From Algoriphagus marinus (GTDB lineage Bacteria > Bacteroidota > Bacteroidia > Cytophagales > Cyclobacteriaceae): a stretch of 64,000 bases of DNA. This document shows, piece after piece, positions 27,482 through 36,887 of this stretch. A model generated the notes under the pieces. That model ran no database searches and was not told where the DNA came from. It saw only the letters and a list, made by a program, of their open reading frames with translations. Positions within the stretch are counted from its first letter, which is position 1, and each line of letters starts with the position of its first letter. The DNA lies in NCBI RefSeq assembly GCF_001936475.1, contig NZ_MSPQ01000008.1, forward strand, positions 124,001 to 188,000, in the 5' to 3' direction. A program made the position numbers and the translations under genes.

Positions 27482-28714
27482 TTAAAACCGGTATTCTGCA
27501 CCGATTGAGATATTCAAATTATTTCTAAAACGATCTGTGCTTAATTCATCCCTACTATAGCCTGTGTAGCCAAAAATCATAAATCTTGGAACTATCAATT
27601 GTTGATATCCCAGCCGAACTCGGTATGAATTTAGAAGTTGGGATGGATCTCTACTTTCCTCGTCAGGAGACACACCAGAGCTAATTTGCATACTGAAAAA
27701 ATCCTCACCAGTCTTAAAGTAATAACGCGCTTGAATATTTCCGGAGGTGCCCGCTCCGACTTCTTGAGGGATTACGTTTACCCTAAAATTAAACCACCAA
27801 TTCCCTACATATTTACCTAGAGAGGCAGTATAAATATTTGTGACTTCTGAGAACCTCAGGTATCGGTATCCACCTTCAATTTCCCAAGCCTTTGGCAGAT
27901 TAAAGTAAATAGATGTACCAAAACGGAAATTTGGAAAAAAACTTGCTCCAGAAGCCCCGACATTGACATAGGCATAAGCGTTTTTTCCCACCGATGGATA
28001 TGCATCCAACTCATACAAGGTACCAGAACCTTCGAATCGATAGGCTTGCGTCACTCTTGCAATTAACGATCCTGTGAATTTGGTACGGGTTCTTCCATAG
28101 AGTGAAAAAGTGTTCCAAGGGCTAATATCACCAAAATAAGTGTCGTAATCATAAGTGACGCCAACTGCATTGTTTCTCCTTAAACGCTGCAAATTTTGAA
28201 TGTATCCCAGAAAACCTTCCTGTTTAAATTCGCTCTCAAAAAGATCATCAGCAATTTTATAAGCAGCATCATAATCTTCTTGATTGTAATACAATCGAGA
28301 TTCTTTATAGGCTAGTTCCGGAGGAAAAGCAGATCCAAAATTAGCTTTAGCACGATCTATTACTTTAAAGCCTTCCTCATAGGCTCCCGACCAAGTCAAA
28401 TTATCCAAATAAGCAGAATAACCATCAGCGTAAGTTGGAGATGCGATGATAGCTCGTTCTAAATAAATCGAAGATGAATCATTTTTTCCTTCCCAGGCGT
28501 AACTTCTTCCAACTAAAATCAGGATATCAGCATAGTTTGGATATTTATCCAATGCACGAAAAGCAATTTTCCTTCCCTGAATATATTGTCCATCCATGAT
28601 CAAGGTACGGGCCTCTGCCATTAGGACATCTGGATCAAAAGAATCTTGAGCATTTATTGGGAAATTGACCCCAATCATCAAGATTAATAAAAGAAAAAGT
28701 ATCTGTTTTCTCAT
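27482..28714 (-). CDS. YaiO-family outer membrane beta-barrel protein with TPR-like N-terminus
   Basis: A 410-residue exported protein: signal peptide about 1-22 (ends PINAQ). Residues 25-165 are TPR-like helical repeats (ARTLIMDGQYIQGRKIAFRALDKYPN). The C-terminal 230 residues are a YaiO-type beta barrel of alternating aromatic strands, ending with YRF. YaiO-family barrels accompany exopolysaccharide synthases. Its start codon overlaps the GT2 stop by 4 bp (ATGA), so the genes are translationally coupled. Confidence 0.8.
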   Translation of the reverse strand: MRKQILFLLLILMIGVNFPINAQDSFDPDVLMAEARTLIMDGQYIQGRKIAFRALDKYPNYADILILVGRSYAWEGKNDSSSIYLERAIIASPTYADGYSAYLDNLTWSGAYEEGFKVIDRAKANFGSAFPPELAYKESRLYYNQEDYDAAYKIADDLFESEFKQEGFLGYIQNLQRLRRNNAVGVTYDYDTYFGDISPWNTFSLYGRTRTKFTGSLIARVTQAYRFEGSGTLYELDAYPSVGKNAYAYVNVGASGASFFPNFRFGTSIYFNLPKAWEIEGGYRYLRFSEVTNIYTASLGKYVGNWWFNFRVNVIPQEVGAGTSGNIQARYYFKTGEDFFSMQISSGVSPDEESRDPSQLLNSYRVRLGYQQLIVPRFMIFGYTGYSRDELSTDRFRNNLNISIGAEYRF

Positions 28715-30171
28715 GAAGTTAGGGTTGATTCAAGATTCTTTTTATCCTCTGATTTTTTAAAGCCGTGTCGAATCATTTGACCCCAGCCACCTTTGCCCTT
28801 GATAAAATCCCAGTGCCCACGTAATCCCCACCAAACCACTTTAGGATGAACCAAAAAAGGTTCAATTAATATTGTCATTATCAAGCGATTCAAATCCTTC
28901 CTATCCTTGTAATTATTAAAAGCGATCTGTTCGTAAAGAATACTAAATGAAGAAACCAAAATGGTTAGTAAATACATCACTAAGAATATGGCTATAAAAT
29001 AAAAGGCACTGAAATCTCCGATAATGATTAATACTAGCGTATAAAGCACTCCCAAGGTCTCCAATACAGGAGCCATTTTTTCAAATAATGACCAATAAGG
29101 ATAAGACAACATTCCGAGAATACCGTAGGAAGGATTCAATCGAATCTCTTGATGTAGTTGTAGGGTTTCAATAGATCCTCTTATCCATCTATTCCGCTGT
29201 TTAGAAAGTGTTTTTTCATCTTCCGGCACCTCTGTCCAGCAAAGCGGATCAGGAATAAACCCCACCTTGTAAGGGATGTTTCTTTCTTCCATATATCGTC
29301 GCATCCGCACGACCAATTCCATATCCTCTCCTACTGTTTTGGTAAAATACCCACCTACTTCCACTACCAATTCCCGCTTAAAAAATCCGAATGCCCCGGA
29401 GATAAGCATGAGTCCATTAATTCGGGTCCAAGCCATTCTTCCCATCAAAAAGGCCCTGAAATATTCTATTACTTGGAATCTCCCGAATAATGAACTGGGC
29501 ACTCTGTAAGTGGTAACTGTTCCATCTGTAACATCACAATTGTTAGCAATCCCGATAACTCCGCCTACCGCGATTACTTTTCGATTGGTCTCTTCCATAA
29601 ATGGTCTGACCATTTTTGAAATAGCATCCTGAGAAAGAATACAATCCACATCAATGCAGGCCAAAATTTCCAATGAAGAAATATTAATTCCTGCATTGAG
29701 TGCATCTGCTTTTCCTCCATTCTCCTTATCGATCACGATAAGCTTTACATATGATCTATTTTTTGATTTATAGATTCCCCGTACAGTTTTGGTGTTTATC
29801 TTTTCCTCATAAGCGAATCGAGTTTTTTCTAATTCAAAAGCATGAATCAGTCTTTCTAATGTATCATCCCTCGAACCATCATTGATGATAATTACCTCAG
29901 TTTTTCCATAATGGAGCGAAAGCAAACTTTTCACATTTTGGACAATAGATTTCCCCTCATTAAAGGCCGGTGCTAGAATAGAAACTCCAGGGGCTATAGG
30001 TGAAGTAATGATATCATTGAAATCTATAAATCGATTTTTTTTGAGGTGATCTCGCATTTCCAAAGCACTAAGAATCATTACTGTCAAATAAACTAGTATG
30101 ACGGAGAAACTTAATACCAAGAAGATCACTCCCAGTATCTCTAATATTAAATAGAAAAGAAAGCTATACAT
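28711..30171 (-). CDS. Processive family-2 glycosyltransferase (PgaC/IcaA-like)
   Basis: A 486-residue inner membrane glycosyltransferase. One or two N-terminal helices precede the GT2 domain, with INDGSRDD, CIDVDC (DxD region), GED (catalytic base region) and QRNRWIRG, the QxxRW motif of processive beta-glycosyltransferases such as cellulose, hyaluronan and poly-N-acetylglucosamine synthases. C-terminal helices (about 345-420) close the pore. Polymer identity cannot be read. Overlapping neighbours (8 bp and 4 bp) mark one operon. Confidence 0.88.
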   Translation of the reverse strand: MYSFLFYLILEILGVIFLVLSFSVILVYLTVMILSALEMRDHLKKNRFIDFNDIITSPIAPGVSILAPAFNEGKSIVQNVKSLLSLHYGKTEVIIINDGSRDDTLERLIHAFELEKTRFAYEEKINTKTVRGIYKSKNRSYVKLIVIDKENGGKADALNAGINISSLEILACIDVDCILSQDAISKMVRPFMEETNRKVIAVGGVIGIANNCDVTDGTVTTYRVPSSLFGRFQVIEYFRAFLMGRMAWTRINGLMLISGAFGFFKRELVVEVGGYFTKTVGEDMELVVRMRRYMEERNIPYKVGFIPDPLCWTEVPEDEKTLSKQRNRWIRGSIETLQLHQEIRLNPSYGILGMLSYPYWSLFEKMAPVLETLGVLYTLVLIIIGDFSAFYFIAIFLVMYLLTILVSSFSILYEQIAFNNYKDRKDLNRLIMTILIEPFLVHPKVVWWGLRGHWDFIKGKGGWGQMIRHGFKKSEDKKNLESTLTS

Positions 30172-31744
30172 AGCTCAACAAAGGGTCTTCAAGGTGATGG
30201 TAAATTGCTTGAGTATCTTGGTCCTCTTCATTTAAAACGTAGGTTTTAAATGACTCATAGTTTAGCTTTTTAAGGCTTTCCATAAGGAGCATTTTTATTT
30301 CAAATCTTCTGTTTTGAGCCAATAGCTCTAGAATCATTTTCTCTGAACTTTTATCTCCAAGACTTCCGGCAGCTTTTATTGCCTGCCTGGAAAGTTTATC
30401 ATTAGTTGATTGCATAGATGAATTAATCAAAGTAGTATAACTTGGCACACCTAAAACTTGAATAGTTTTTAGAATCTCAATTTTCTCCTCATCGGAAGCC
30501 TTGGTGGCTATGCCACCAATTTTCTCAACCAGATCCACGCGACCAACCATTCGAACCAGTTTATATCCAAATAGTCTTACAGTGATATTTTCGGAATCAA
30601 AAAGACTTACCATTAATAGTTTTCGAGTTGGATAGAGATACTTAATGATCCTCAGATAATTCATCTGTTGCCAATTTGAAAGTGGATATTTTTGATTTTT
30701 CAAAAATGATAGATCAACTTCTCTGGAGAGATTTAGTAGCGTGGCTGCTGCATTTGTCCGGATATGAAAATTGGGAGAATTCAAATGTTTCTTCACAAGT
30801 GGCAGGAATTCTTCCAGATCCATTTCATTAATTTGGATTAGTCCGCTAACAATAGCATCCCACTTTTTGCTGTTCACTTTTGATTCAGAGATTTTATATA
30901 ATCCCAATCGCTTAAAAAGTGCTTTTAATTTATCCTTGAAATCACCCTTCATTTTCTTATTCAACGAAATGATGTTTTCAATCAAAACTTCCTTGAAGAG
31001 CTTATTGGAAAGGCGATGAGCTGGAAAATAGATCTCAATTTCTTCGTTAGGTAAATTCTTAATCTCCTCGAGGCTAAGATTGAACAGGATTTGAGATAGC
31101 GGGCTTGAAATCTCTTTTTCAAAATCGCTTCTTAATTGTTCTCTTCGGTTTCTTCTGGATTTGAAAAGGATCATAAAAAAAATCATCCCTCCAGCAATTA
31201 AGAAAAACACTGTAATAATCAAGGCGATCATAAAGATCTTGAAATCAGAAAAGTACCCAAAACCAACATTAAACCCAGGTTGAAATGGTGAGTCTTGAGC
31301 TAACAATACTAAATCTTGAGAATTGATATTTTTCTTTTCTGCCGGAAAAATATCATTGTTTCGAAGCAATGCAGAAACAAATTCAGATGCAGCCGCTTCC
31401 GTGGAAGGTTCGTCGTAAATTAAATATTGAAAGTTTGCTGAGGAAGCTAAAATCGAATCCAATCCTGATCTAAATTTTTTGAGTTGGGAAATTGAATCAA
31501 TCGAATTAGAATACCACATTCCTAAATCGGCTCTGTTCCAGATGGCAGTATCTTTAGCAGGAAGTTGAAAATTGGCAGGTAATGTGAATCGAAACTTAAG
31601 TCCAGGGACTTGTTCTTGGTTGCTGAGAAATTCAAAAAAACTAGTAGAGTCAGAGAAGTAGGTTTTTTCTTGGCAAAAAGCCGTTGTGGATCCAAAAATT
31701 AGGATCAATAAAACTCCCAGTATCCTTTTTCCAACAAAGCTCAT
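30164..31744 (-). CDS. Membrane protein with cytoplasmic HEAT repeats
   Basis: A 526-residue protein with signal peptide (about 1-25, ends TTAFCQ), a periplasmic segment of about 145 residues, one strong membrane helix near 170-197, then a cytoplasmic domain with HEAT-like repeats (about 260-520: repeated LLNLS, AIKAAGSLGDKSSEKMILEL, KKHLNSPNFHIRTNAAATLL). HEAT repeats usually mediate protein contacts. It is between the receiver gene and GT2 synthase and probably acts as scaffold or regulator of the synthase. No enzymatic motif seen. Confidence 0.75.
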   Translation of the reverse strand: MSFVGKRILGVLLILIFGSTTAFCQEKTYFSDSTSFFEFLSNQEQVPGLKFRFTLPANFQLPAKDTAIWNRADLGMWYSNSIDSISQLKKFRSGLDSILASSANFQYLIYDEPSTEAAASEFVSALLRNNDIFPAEKKNINSQDLVLLAQDSPFQPGFNVGFGYFSDFKIFMIALIITVFFLIAGGMIFFMILFKSRRNRREQLRSDFEKEISSPLSQILFNLSLEEIKNLPNEEIEIYFPAHRLSNKLFKEVLIENIISLNKKMKGDFKDKLKALFKRLGLYKISESKVNSKKWDAIVSGLIQINEMDLEEFLPLVKKHLNSPNFHIRTNAAATLLNLSREVDLSFLKNQKYPLSNWQQMNYLRIIKYLYPTRKLLMVSLFDSENITVRLFGYKLVRMVGRVDLVEKIGGIATKASDEEKIEILKTIQVLGVPSYTTLINSSMQSTNDKLSRQAIKAAGSLGDKSSEKMILELLAQNRRFEIKMLLMESLKKLNYESFKTYVLNEEDQDTQAIYHHLEDPLLSYV

Positions 31745-31750
31745 TTTAAC

Positions 31751-32110
31751 CTATCTCAGAATTCTTTTGACCCGCATGGCAAGTTCATTCGGGTTAAATG
31801 GTTTGGAAATAAAATCAGATACCCCAAGATTAAACGCCTCTAGTACGATGGATTCTTCTTCTCCTAAAGAGCTTAGCACTATAATTGGAGTATTAGGTTT
31901 TTCCTTCCGCGCATGATGAATGATCTCAATCCCATTTTTGAATGGCATCATTACATCGGTTATAATTAGGTCTGGATTCTCTGTATTTATTGCATGAATT
32001 CCTTCGTTGCCATCCTTGACAGTAAGAGTGATATAACCGTCTTTATTCAAGCGAAATTCTACTAAACTAGAGATAAGCAAGTCATCTTCAATAAGTAATA
32101 TTTTTTTCAT
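31751..32110 (-). CDS. Single-domain response regulator (receiver)
   Basis: A 119-residue CheY-like receiver with no output domain. Conserved positions are D9/D10 (IEDD), the phospho-acceptor D52 (ITDVMMP), S80/S81 and K103 (SKPF). It is the first gene of the polysaccharide operon and sits 6 bp before the HEAT protein start. It may transmit a phosphorylation signal to the HEAT membrane protein. No histidine kinase is next to it. Confidence 0.9.
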   Translation of the reverse strand: MKKILLIEDDLLISSLVEFRLNKDGYITLTVKDGNEGIHAINTENPDLIITDVMMPFKNGIEIIHHARKEKPNTPIIVLSSLGEEESIVLEAFNLGVSDFISKPFNPNELAMRVKRILR

Positions 32111-32423
32111 AATGGTACTAAACGAAAGAATAAATATACTAGCTCATTTATAATTTCAGTGCCATTTAACCAGTCAAATAAATTTAAAAACAGACCGTAG
32201 GCTTTTGAATTAATGAAACTGTATCTCATCTACATAAAGACACCATTGATCAAAAAATTAGTAAGAAAAAAATAATTCCGAAAGGATACTGAAATAGCAT
32301 TTCTTAGCTTGTGAGTTGAAAAAAACCAATCAACTGGATAAAATTTGGAAATTGAGAAGTGACAGTTTGGGACTTTCTTACCTCCATATTTTATTGAAAT
32401 TAAATTAACCTCACTAAATATTT
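32111..32423. other. Divergent intergenic region
   Basis: A 313-bp AT-rich gap between the divergent receiver and amidohydrolase genes. A TTTG at 32366-32369 and TATTTTAT at 32387-32394 resemble a plus-strand promoter for the amidohydrolase operon, with weak -7 match. No gene or repeat seen. Confidence 0.35.
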
Positions 32424-34118
32424 ATGAAAAGAACACTATTCAAAGCAAGTGTGATTTGCATGCTGTTGGGAGGCTCTATCTTTTCCACTCAAGGGTTTGC
32501 CCAGAGCGATCCAACTGGAAAAAAGAGAGTTACTGATACTTATGCAATTACCAATGCTACTGTTTTCACCGCACCGGGAAAGGCAGGAGTCAAAGCCACT
32601 GTGCTCATCAAAGACGGTATAATCATGGGTGTTGGCTCCAATCTTAGTATCCCGACTGAGGCAAGACAGATCGCCGGAGATTCCTTATTTATCTATCCGG
32701 GATTCATTGATGGTGCAAGCAATGCGGGAATCACCAAACCAAAAGATCCTGAAAAACCAGAGAATTTTGTTTCTTCAAATCCACCGGATGAAATCGCCGG
32801 AATAACTCCATGGAGATCTGCTGTTGATCAATTCGCAATGGATAGCAAGGTAGAGGATCTGAGGAAAAGTGGATTTACATTAATCCAGGTCGTTCCTGAT
32901 GGTGGAATGATTGCTGGAAAGTCAGCTGTCATGATCTTGGGTAATGAAGCTTCTGCAAATTTGATTAAAGAAAATACTGCATTGGCAGCAAGCTTTAGAG
33001 GTAGTCGCGGGATGTACCCGGGAACGGCTGCAGGTGTAATGGCCAAGTTTCGTGATGTATATAAAAATGCTGAACTGACTAAAACCAACTCTGACAAATT
33101 CGCATCCACTCCGGGAGTAAAAAGACCAGCGATCAACGATACCTATGCTGGTATGAAGGATGTTGTATCCAAAACTACTCCAGTGATGTTTTCTGCATCT
33201 TCAGAACTTGAAATCAGAAGAGTTTTGAAACTTCAGAAAGAGTTAGGCTTTAATTTGATCTTGACGGATTTAGAAAACTACGAAGGGGTAATCAATGAAA
33301 TCAAAGCCTCAGGCGCAAAAGTGTTGATTAAAGCCGAGGTACCTGATGACAAAGCAATTAAAGCTCAGAAAGAGGATGCCTCAGCTGATGTGAAAGCACA
33401 ATATGCCAGAGTAAAAGAAGCTTATGACAAATCAATTGCCCAAGCTGGTAAATTAGAAGCTGCAGGGATACCATTTGCATTTACCACTGCTGGTGTAAAA
33501 ACCAGTGATATTGGAAAGTCTTTAAAGACTATGATTGATAATGGTTTGTCAGAAACTGCGGCTTTAGCAGCATTGACGACAAATCCAGCAGCAATGATGG
33601 GTCTAAGCAGAGAAGCTGGAACCATAGAGAAAGGTAAAATGGCCAATCTGGTTTTGACAACTGATACGCTCTTCAGTGAGGATTCGCAAATTAAGCATGT
33701 AATCGCTGACGGCTACATTTTCGACTATGAGACAAAAGCTAAGAAAAAAGCTTCAGATGCTGGAAATGGAACTGGTGGAGTTAAAATCGCAGGAAACTGG
33801 GATTACACGACAGAAAGTCCTGCTGGTAGAGGTGCAGGAGTAGTTGCAATTAAGAAAGAAGGAAACGAGTTTGGAGGAACAATTACGTATGACGACCCAT
33901 CTGGATCTGGAAAAGCAACTGCCCCAATCAAAGACGTAAAGTTGGATGGTAATTCACTATCCTTTGCATTTGAAGTAAATGCACAAGGAATGTCAATTGT
34001 GGTTGAAATCTCAGGAACAGTAGAAGGTAACTCCATGGAAGGAACTATGGCTGTGGGACAATTTGGTTCATTCCCTTTTGAAGCTACTCTTTCTCCATCG
34101 CTAACTGCTAAAAACTAA
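32424..34118 (+). CDS. Amidohydrolase-fold protein lacking the metal-binding residues
   Basis: A 564-residue exported protein: signal peptide about 1-27 (ends GFAQ). It follows the amidohydrolase/imidazolonepropionase layout, but the HxH motif position reads FIDGASNAG, the first middle His position reads FSASSELEI, and the second reads LTDLENYEG. All metal ligands appear to be replaced. About 110 C-terminal residues form an added beta domain. It is the first of three tandem paralogues (4 bp gap to the second). Probably a non-catalytic partner or binding protein. Confidence 0.75.
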   Translation: MKRTLFKASVICMLLGGSIFSTQGFAQSDPTGKKRVTDTYAITNATVFTAPGKAGVKATVLIKDGIIMGVGSNLSIPTEARQIAGDSLFIYPGFIDGASNAGITKPKDPEKPENFVSSNPPDEIAGITPWRSAVDQFAMDSKVEDLRKSGFTLIQVVPDGGMIAGKSAVMILGNEASANLIKENTALAASFRGSRGMYPGTAAGVMAKFRDVYKNAELTKTNSDKFASTPGVKRPAINDTYAGMKDVVSKTTPVMFSASSELEIRRVLKLQKELGFNLILTDLENYEGVINEIKASGAKVLIKAEVPDDKAIKAQKEDASADVKAQYARVKEAYDKSIAQAGKLEAAGIPFAFTTAGVKTSDIGKSLKTMIDNGLSETAALAALTTNPAAMMGLSREAGTIEKGKMANLVLTTDTLFSEDSQIKHVIADGYIFDYETKAKKKASDAGNGTGGVKIAGNWDYTTESPAGRGAGVVAIKKEGNEFGGTITYDDPSGSGKATAPIKDVKLDGNSLSFAFEVNAQGMSIVVEISGTVEGNSMEGTMAVGQFGSFPFEATLSPSLTAKN

Positions 34119-34122
34119 ATAC

Positions 34123-35502
34123 ATGAAAAAGATAAATTATTTTCTTGCAGCACTGTTGGGATTGAGTTTTTCATTTGCCTCAGCCCAAACACCAAAAGGC
34201 AGCGTGTTAATAAAGAATGCAACAGTACTTACTGTAACCAAGGGAACACTTCAGAATACTGATGTTTTGGTTCAGGATGGGATTATCAAAGAGGTGGGTT
34301 CCAACCTATCCGCTCCATCTGGTGTCCAAACCATAGACGCAACAGGTAAATACCTGATGCCTGGAATTATTGATGCTCACTCCCACGTGGGACTTGATGT
34401 GGTCAATGAGGCTACTTCGCCTATCACTGCTGAAGTGCAGATGAAGGATGTAGTAAATCCTACTGAAATCGGTATCTATCGTGCTTTGGCAGGTGGAGTC
34501 ACAATTTCACATGCGATGCACGGATCTGCAAACGTAATTGGAGGACAAAATGCTACTTTAAAGCACCGTTGGGGAACAAAAAATCCTGATGACATCATCA
34601 TGGCTGATGCCCCAAGAACGATCAAATTTGCACTCGGTGAAAACCCGACTCGAGTTCATGGTAGAGGTAATGGTATCCAACCAAGAAGTAGAATGGGCGT
34701 GGAAGCAGTAATCCGAAATGGATTCAATGAAGCCATCCAATACAAAAAAGCTTGGGCTGATTACAATGCTGCTGCTTCCCAAAAAGGAAGTACCGCTACT
34801 GCACCGGAATATGATGAGCGACTTCAGACCCTTGTGGATATCTTGGATGGAAAAATCATTATCCATTGTCACTCCTATCGTGCAGATGAAATCTACATGT
34901 TGATCAATGTGGCGAGAGATTTCAATATCTCAAAGCTGGTATTCCAACATACCAATGAAGGTTTCAAAGTAGCTCCGGAAATCGCTCAATATACAATGGG
35001 TGCATCTGTTTTTGCAGATTGGTGGGCTTACAAGTTTGAAGTTTATTATTCCACTGCTTTCAATGCTGCTATTCTTAATGCGAATGGAGCAATCACTTCC
35101 ATCAATTCTGACTCAGCTGAATTAATCAGACACTTATACCATGAAGCTGCTAAAACCCAGCGATATGGAGGAATGACAGATGATGAGGCTTTGGCAATGA
35201 TCACTATCAATCCAGCTCGTCAACTTGGAATCTCTGATAAAGTAGGTTCGATTGAAGAAGGAAAACAAGGTGATTTGGTGATTTTTGATTCTCATCCATT
35301 GTCAACCTACACTGTTCCACAAATGACTTTTGTGGATGGTGTGAAATACTTTGATATCAAAGAAGACAAAAATGATCAGCGTCTGGCTGTGAGTCCTACC
35401 GAAATGGTTGAGGATGTCTATCTACGTATCGAAACTGAAAGATGTATGCAGGATACTGAGCATCTATTTGAGATGGCCAGCAATTTATTTAATCAAAACT
35501 AA
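34123..35502 (+). CDS. Amidohydrolase family enzyme (metal site intact)
   Basis: A 459-residue exported enzyme: signal peptide about 1-21 (ends FASAQ). The metal site is complete: GIIDAHSHVG (HxH), IIIHCHSYRADEI (His), LVFQHTNEGF (His) and INSDSAE (Asp). This is the imidazolonepropionase-like branch used on cyclic amides, N-acyl amino acids or peptides in the periplasm. It is the middle of three tandem paralogues and the only one with the metal ligands. The exact substrate is unknown. Confidence 0.85.
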   Translation: MKKINYFLAALLGLSFSFASAQTPKGSVLIKNATVLTVTKGTLQNTDVLVQDGIIKEVGSNLSAPSGVQTIDATGKYLMPGIIDAHSHVGLDVVNEATSPITAEVQMKDVVNPTEIGIYRALAGGVTISHAMHGSANVIGGQNATLKHRWGTKNPDDIIMADAPRTIKFALGENPTRVHGRGNGIQPRSRMGVEAVIRNGFNEAIQYKKAWADYNAAASQKGSTATAPEYDERLQTLVDILDGKIIIHCHSYRADEIYMLINVARDFNISKLVFQHTNEGFKVAPEIAQYTMGASVFADWWAYKFEVYYSTAFNAAILNANGAITSINSDSAELIRHLYHEAAKTQRYGGMTDDEALAMITINPARQLGISDKVGSIEEGKQGDLVIFDSHPLSTYTVPQMTFVDGVKYFDIKEDKNDQRLAVSPTEMVEDVYLRIETERCMQDTEHLFEMASNLFNQN

Positions 35503-35515
35503 TCACCCCGAAGAC

Positions 35516-36817
35516 ATGAAAAGACTAACAAAATCCTTTTTCGCCTTCTTGATCGCCATGCTTCCCATGGTGGCTATGGCTCAGATCGACGGGGAGTTTA
35601 TTAAACCTCGTTCAGGCAAATTCTTATTGAAAAATGCTACGGTAGTAACCATTACCAAAGGCGTCTTGAATAATACTTCAGTACTTGTAGAAAATGGAAA
35701 AATCCAGGAAATCGGAGCTTCCATCGCTGCAAATGGTGCTGAAGAGATCGATTGTACCGGATTATTTATTTATCCGGGAATGATTGATAGCGGAACCAAA
35801 TTGGGACTTGCCGAAGTAAGCTCAGTTCCTGAAACTGTTGATTTTTCCGAAGTAGGAAACTTCACTCCTAACATGCAGGCTTTGACTGCTGTGAATCCAA
35901 ACTCTGAAGCTATTCCGGTTACTCGGGTTTCTGGTGTGACTACAGTATTGACAGTGCCATCAGGGGGATTATTCCCTGGTACAGCTGCATTGATCAATTT
36001 GAATGGCTATACACCAGATCAAATGTATGCAGGTTTTAAGGCAGTTGTAATGAATTTCCCTAGCTCAGGCAGAAGAGGAAGATTTGATCGTAGATCAGAT
36101 GATGATATCAAAAAGGCCAATGAGAAAGCATTGAAAGATGCAAATGAACTCTGGGAAAATGCTAAAACCTATCTTAAACTAAAGAACGAAGGTGCAAGCT
36201 TAGAATATTACCCTGAGATGGATCAACTGGCAAAAGTTATCTCCGGAGAACTTGCTCTACTAGTACAAGTGGACGCTGCTTCCGATATTCAAAATGCCCT
36301 CAAATGGTTGGAAGGAAAAGACGTTAAAGTAATCTTGAGTGGTGTTTCTGAAGGATGGAGAGTTGCAGATGAAATCGCAAAATCCGGATATCCTGTAATC
36401 ACAGGTCCTGTTCAGGATCTTCCAACTCGTGAATCTGATCGTTATGACACACCTTATGCGAATGCAGGTAAAATGGCAAAAGCTGGAGTAAAAGTAGCTA
36501 TCCGAACTGACGAGATTGAAAATGTAAGAAATCTTCCTTTCCATGCAGCTTATGCAGCAAGCTATGGAATGGGAAAAGAAGAAGCTTGGAAAGCAGTAAC
36601 AATCAATGCGGCAGAGATCTTTGGAATTGCAGATCAATATGGTTCTGTGGAGCAAGGAAAAGTAGCCAATTTGATCGTAGCGACTGGTGATCCATTTGAG
36701 ACTCAATCTCAGATCATGCATGTGTTTATTGATGGTTATAGAATTCCTCTTTCAAATAGACACATTCGTCTTTATCAGGAATTTCTCGAAAGATCTCCAG
36801 GACTTAAGTCTAAGTAA
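35516..36817 (+). CDS. Amidohydrolase-fold protein lacking the metal-binding residues (third paralogue)
   Basis: About 433 residues from the ATG at 35516, which begins MKRLTKS and a signal peptide ending MVAMAQ; an upstream ATG at 35408 lies inside the preceding gene and is rejected. The HxH position reads MIDSGTKLG, and the middle His positions read LVQVDAASDI and ILSGVSEGW. Only the late Asp position (AIRTDEI) is retained. Structurally related to the 34123 enzyme, it likely lacks classical catalysis. A terminator follows. Confidence 0.8.
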   Translation: MKRLTKSFFAFLIAMLPMVAMAQIDGEFIKPRSGKFLLKNATVVTITKGVLNNTSVLVENGKIQEIGASIAANGAEEIDCTGLFIYPGMIDSGTKLGLAEVSSVPETVDFSEVGNFTPNMQALTAVNPNSEAIPVTRVSGVTTVLTVPSGGLFPGTAALINLNGYTPDQMYAGFKAVVMNFPSSGRRGRFDRRSDDDIKKANEKALKDANELWENAKTYLKLKNEGASLEYYPEMDQLAKVISGELALLVQVDAASDIQNALKWLEGKDVKVILSGVSEGWRVADEIAKSGYPVITGPVQDLPTRESDRYDTPYANAGKMAKAGVKVAIRTDEIENVRNLPFHAAYAASYGMGKEEAWKAVTINAAEIFGIADQYGSVEQGKVANLIVATGDPFETQSQIMHVFIDGYRIPLSNRHIRLYQEFLERSPGLKSK

Positions 36818-36833
36818 TCTTTCATAATTTATT

Positions 36834-36877
36834 AAACCACAAGAATTACTTTCTGATGAAGGTCTTTCTTGTGGTTT
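36834..36877 (+). terminator. Terminator after amidohydrolase operon
   Basis: A 12-bp stem (AAACCACAAGAA / TTCTTGTGGTTT) with a 20-nt loop followed by TCTTATTTTT. It lies between the third amidohydrolase and the C40 peptidase. Confidence 0.75.
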
Positions 36878-36887
36878 TCTTATTTTT

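Noticed and set aside
35408..35515. Upstream start for the third amidohydrolase
   Set aside because: It lies inside the preceding gene in another frame and would bury the clear signal peptide starting at 35516.
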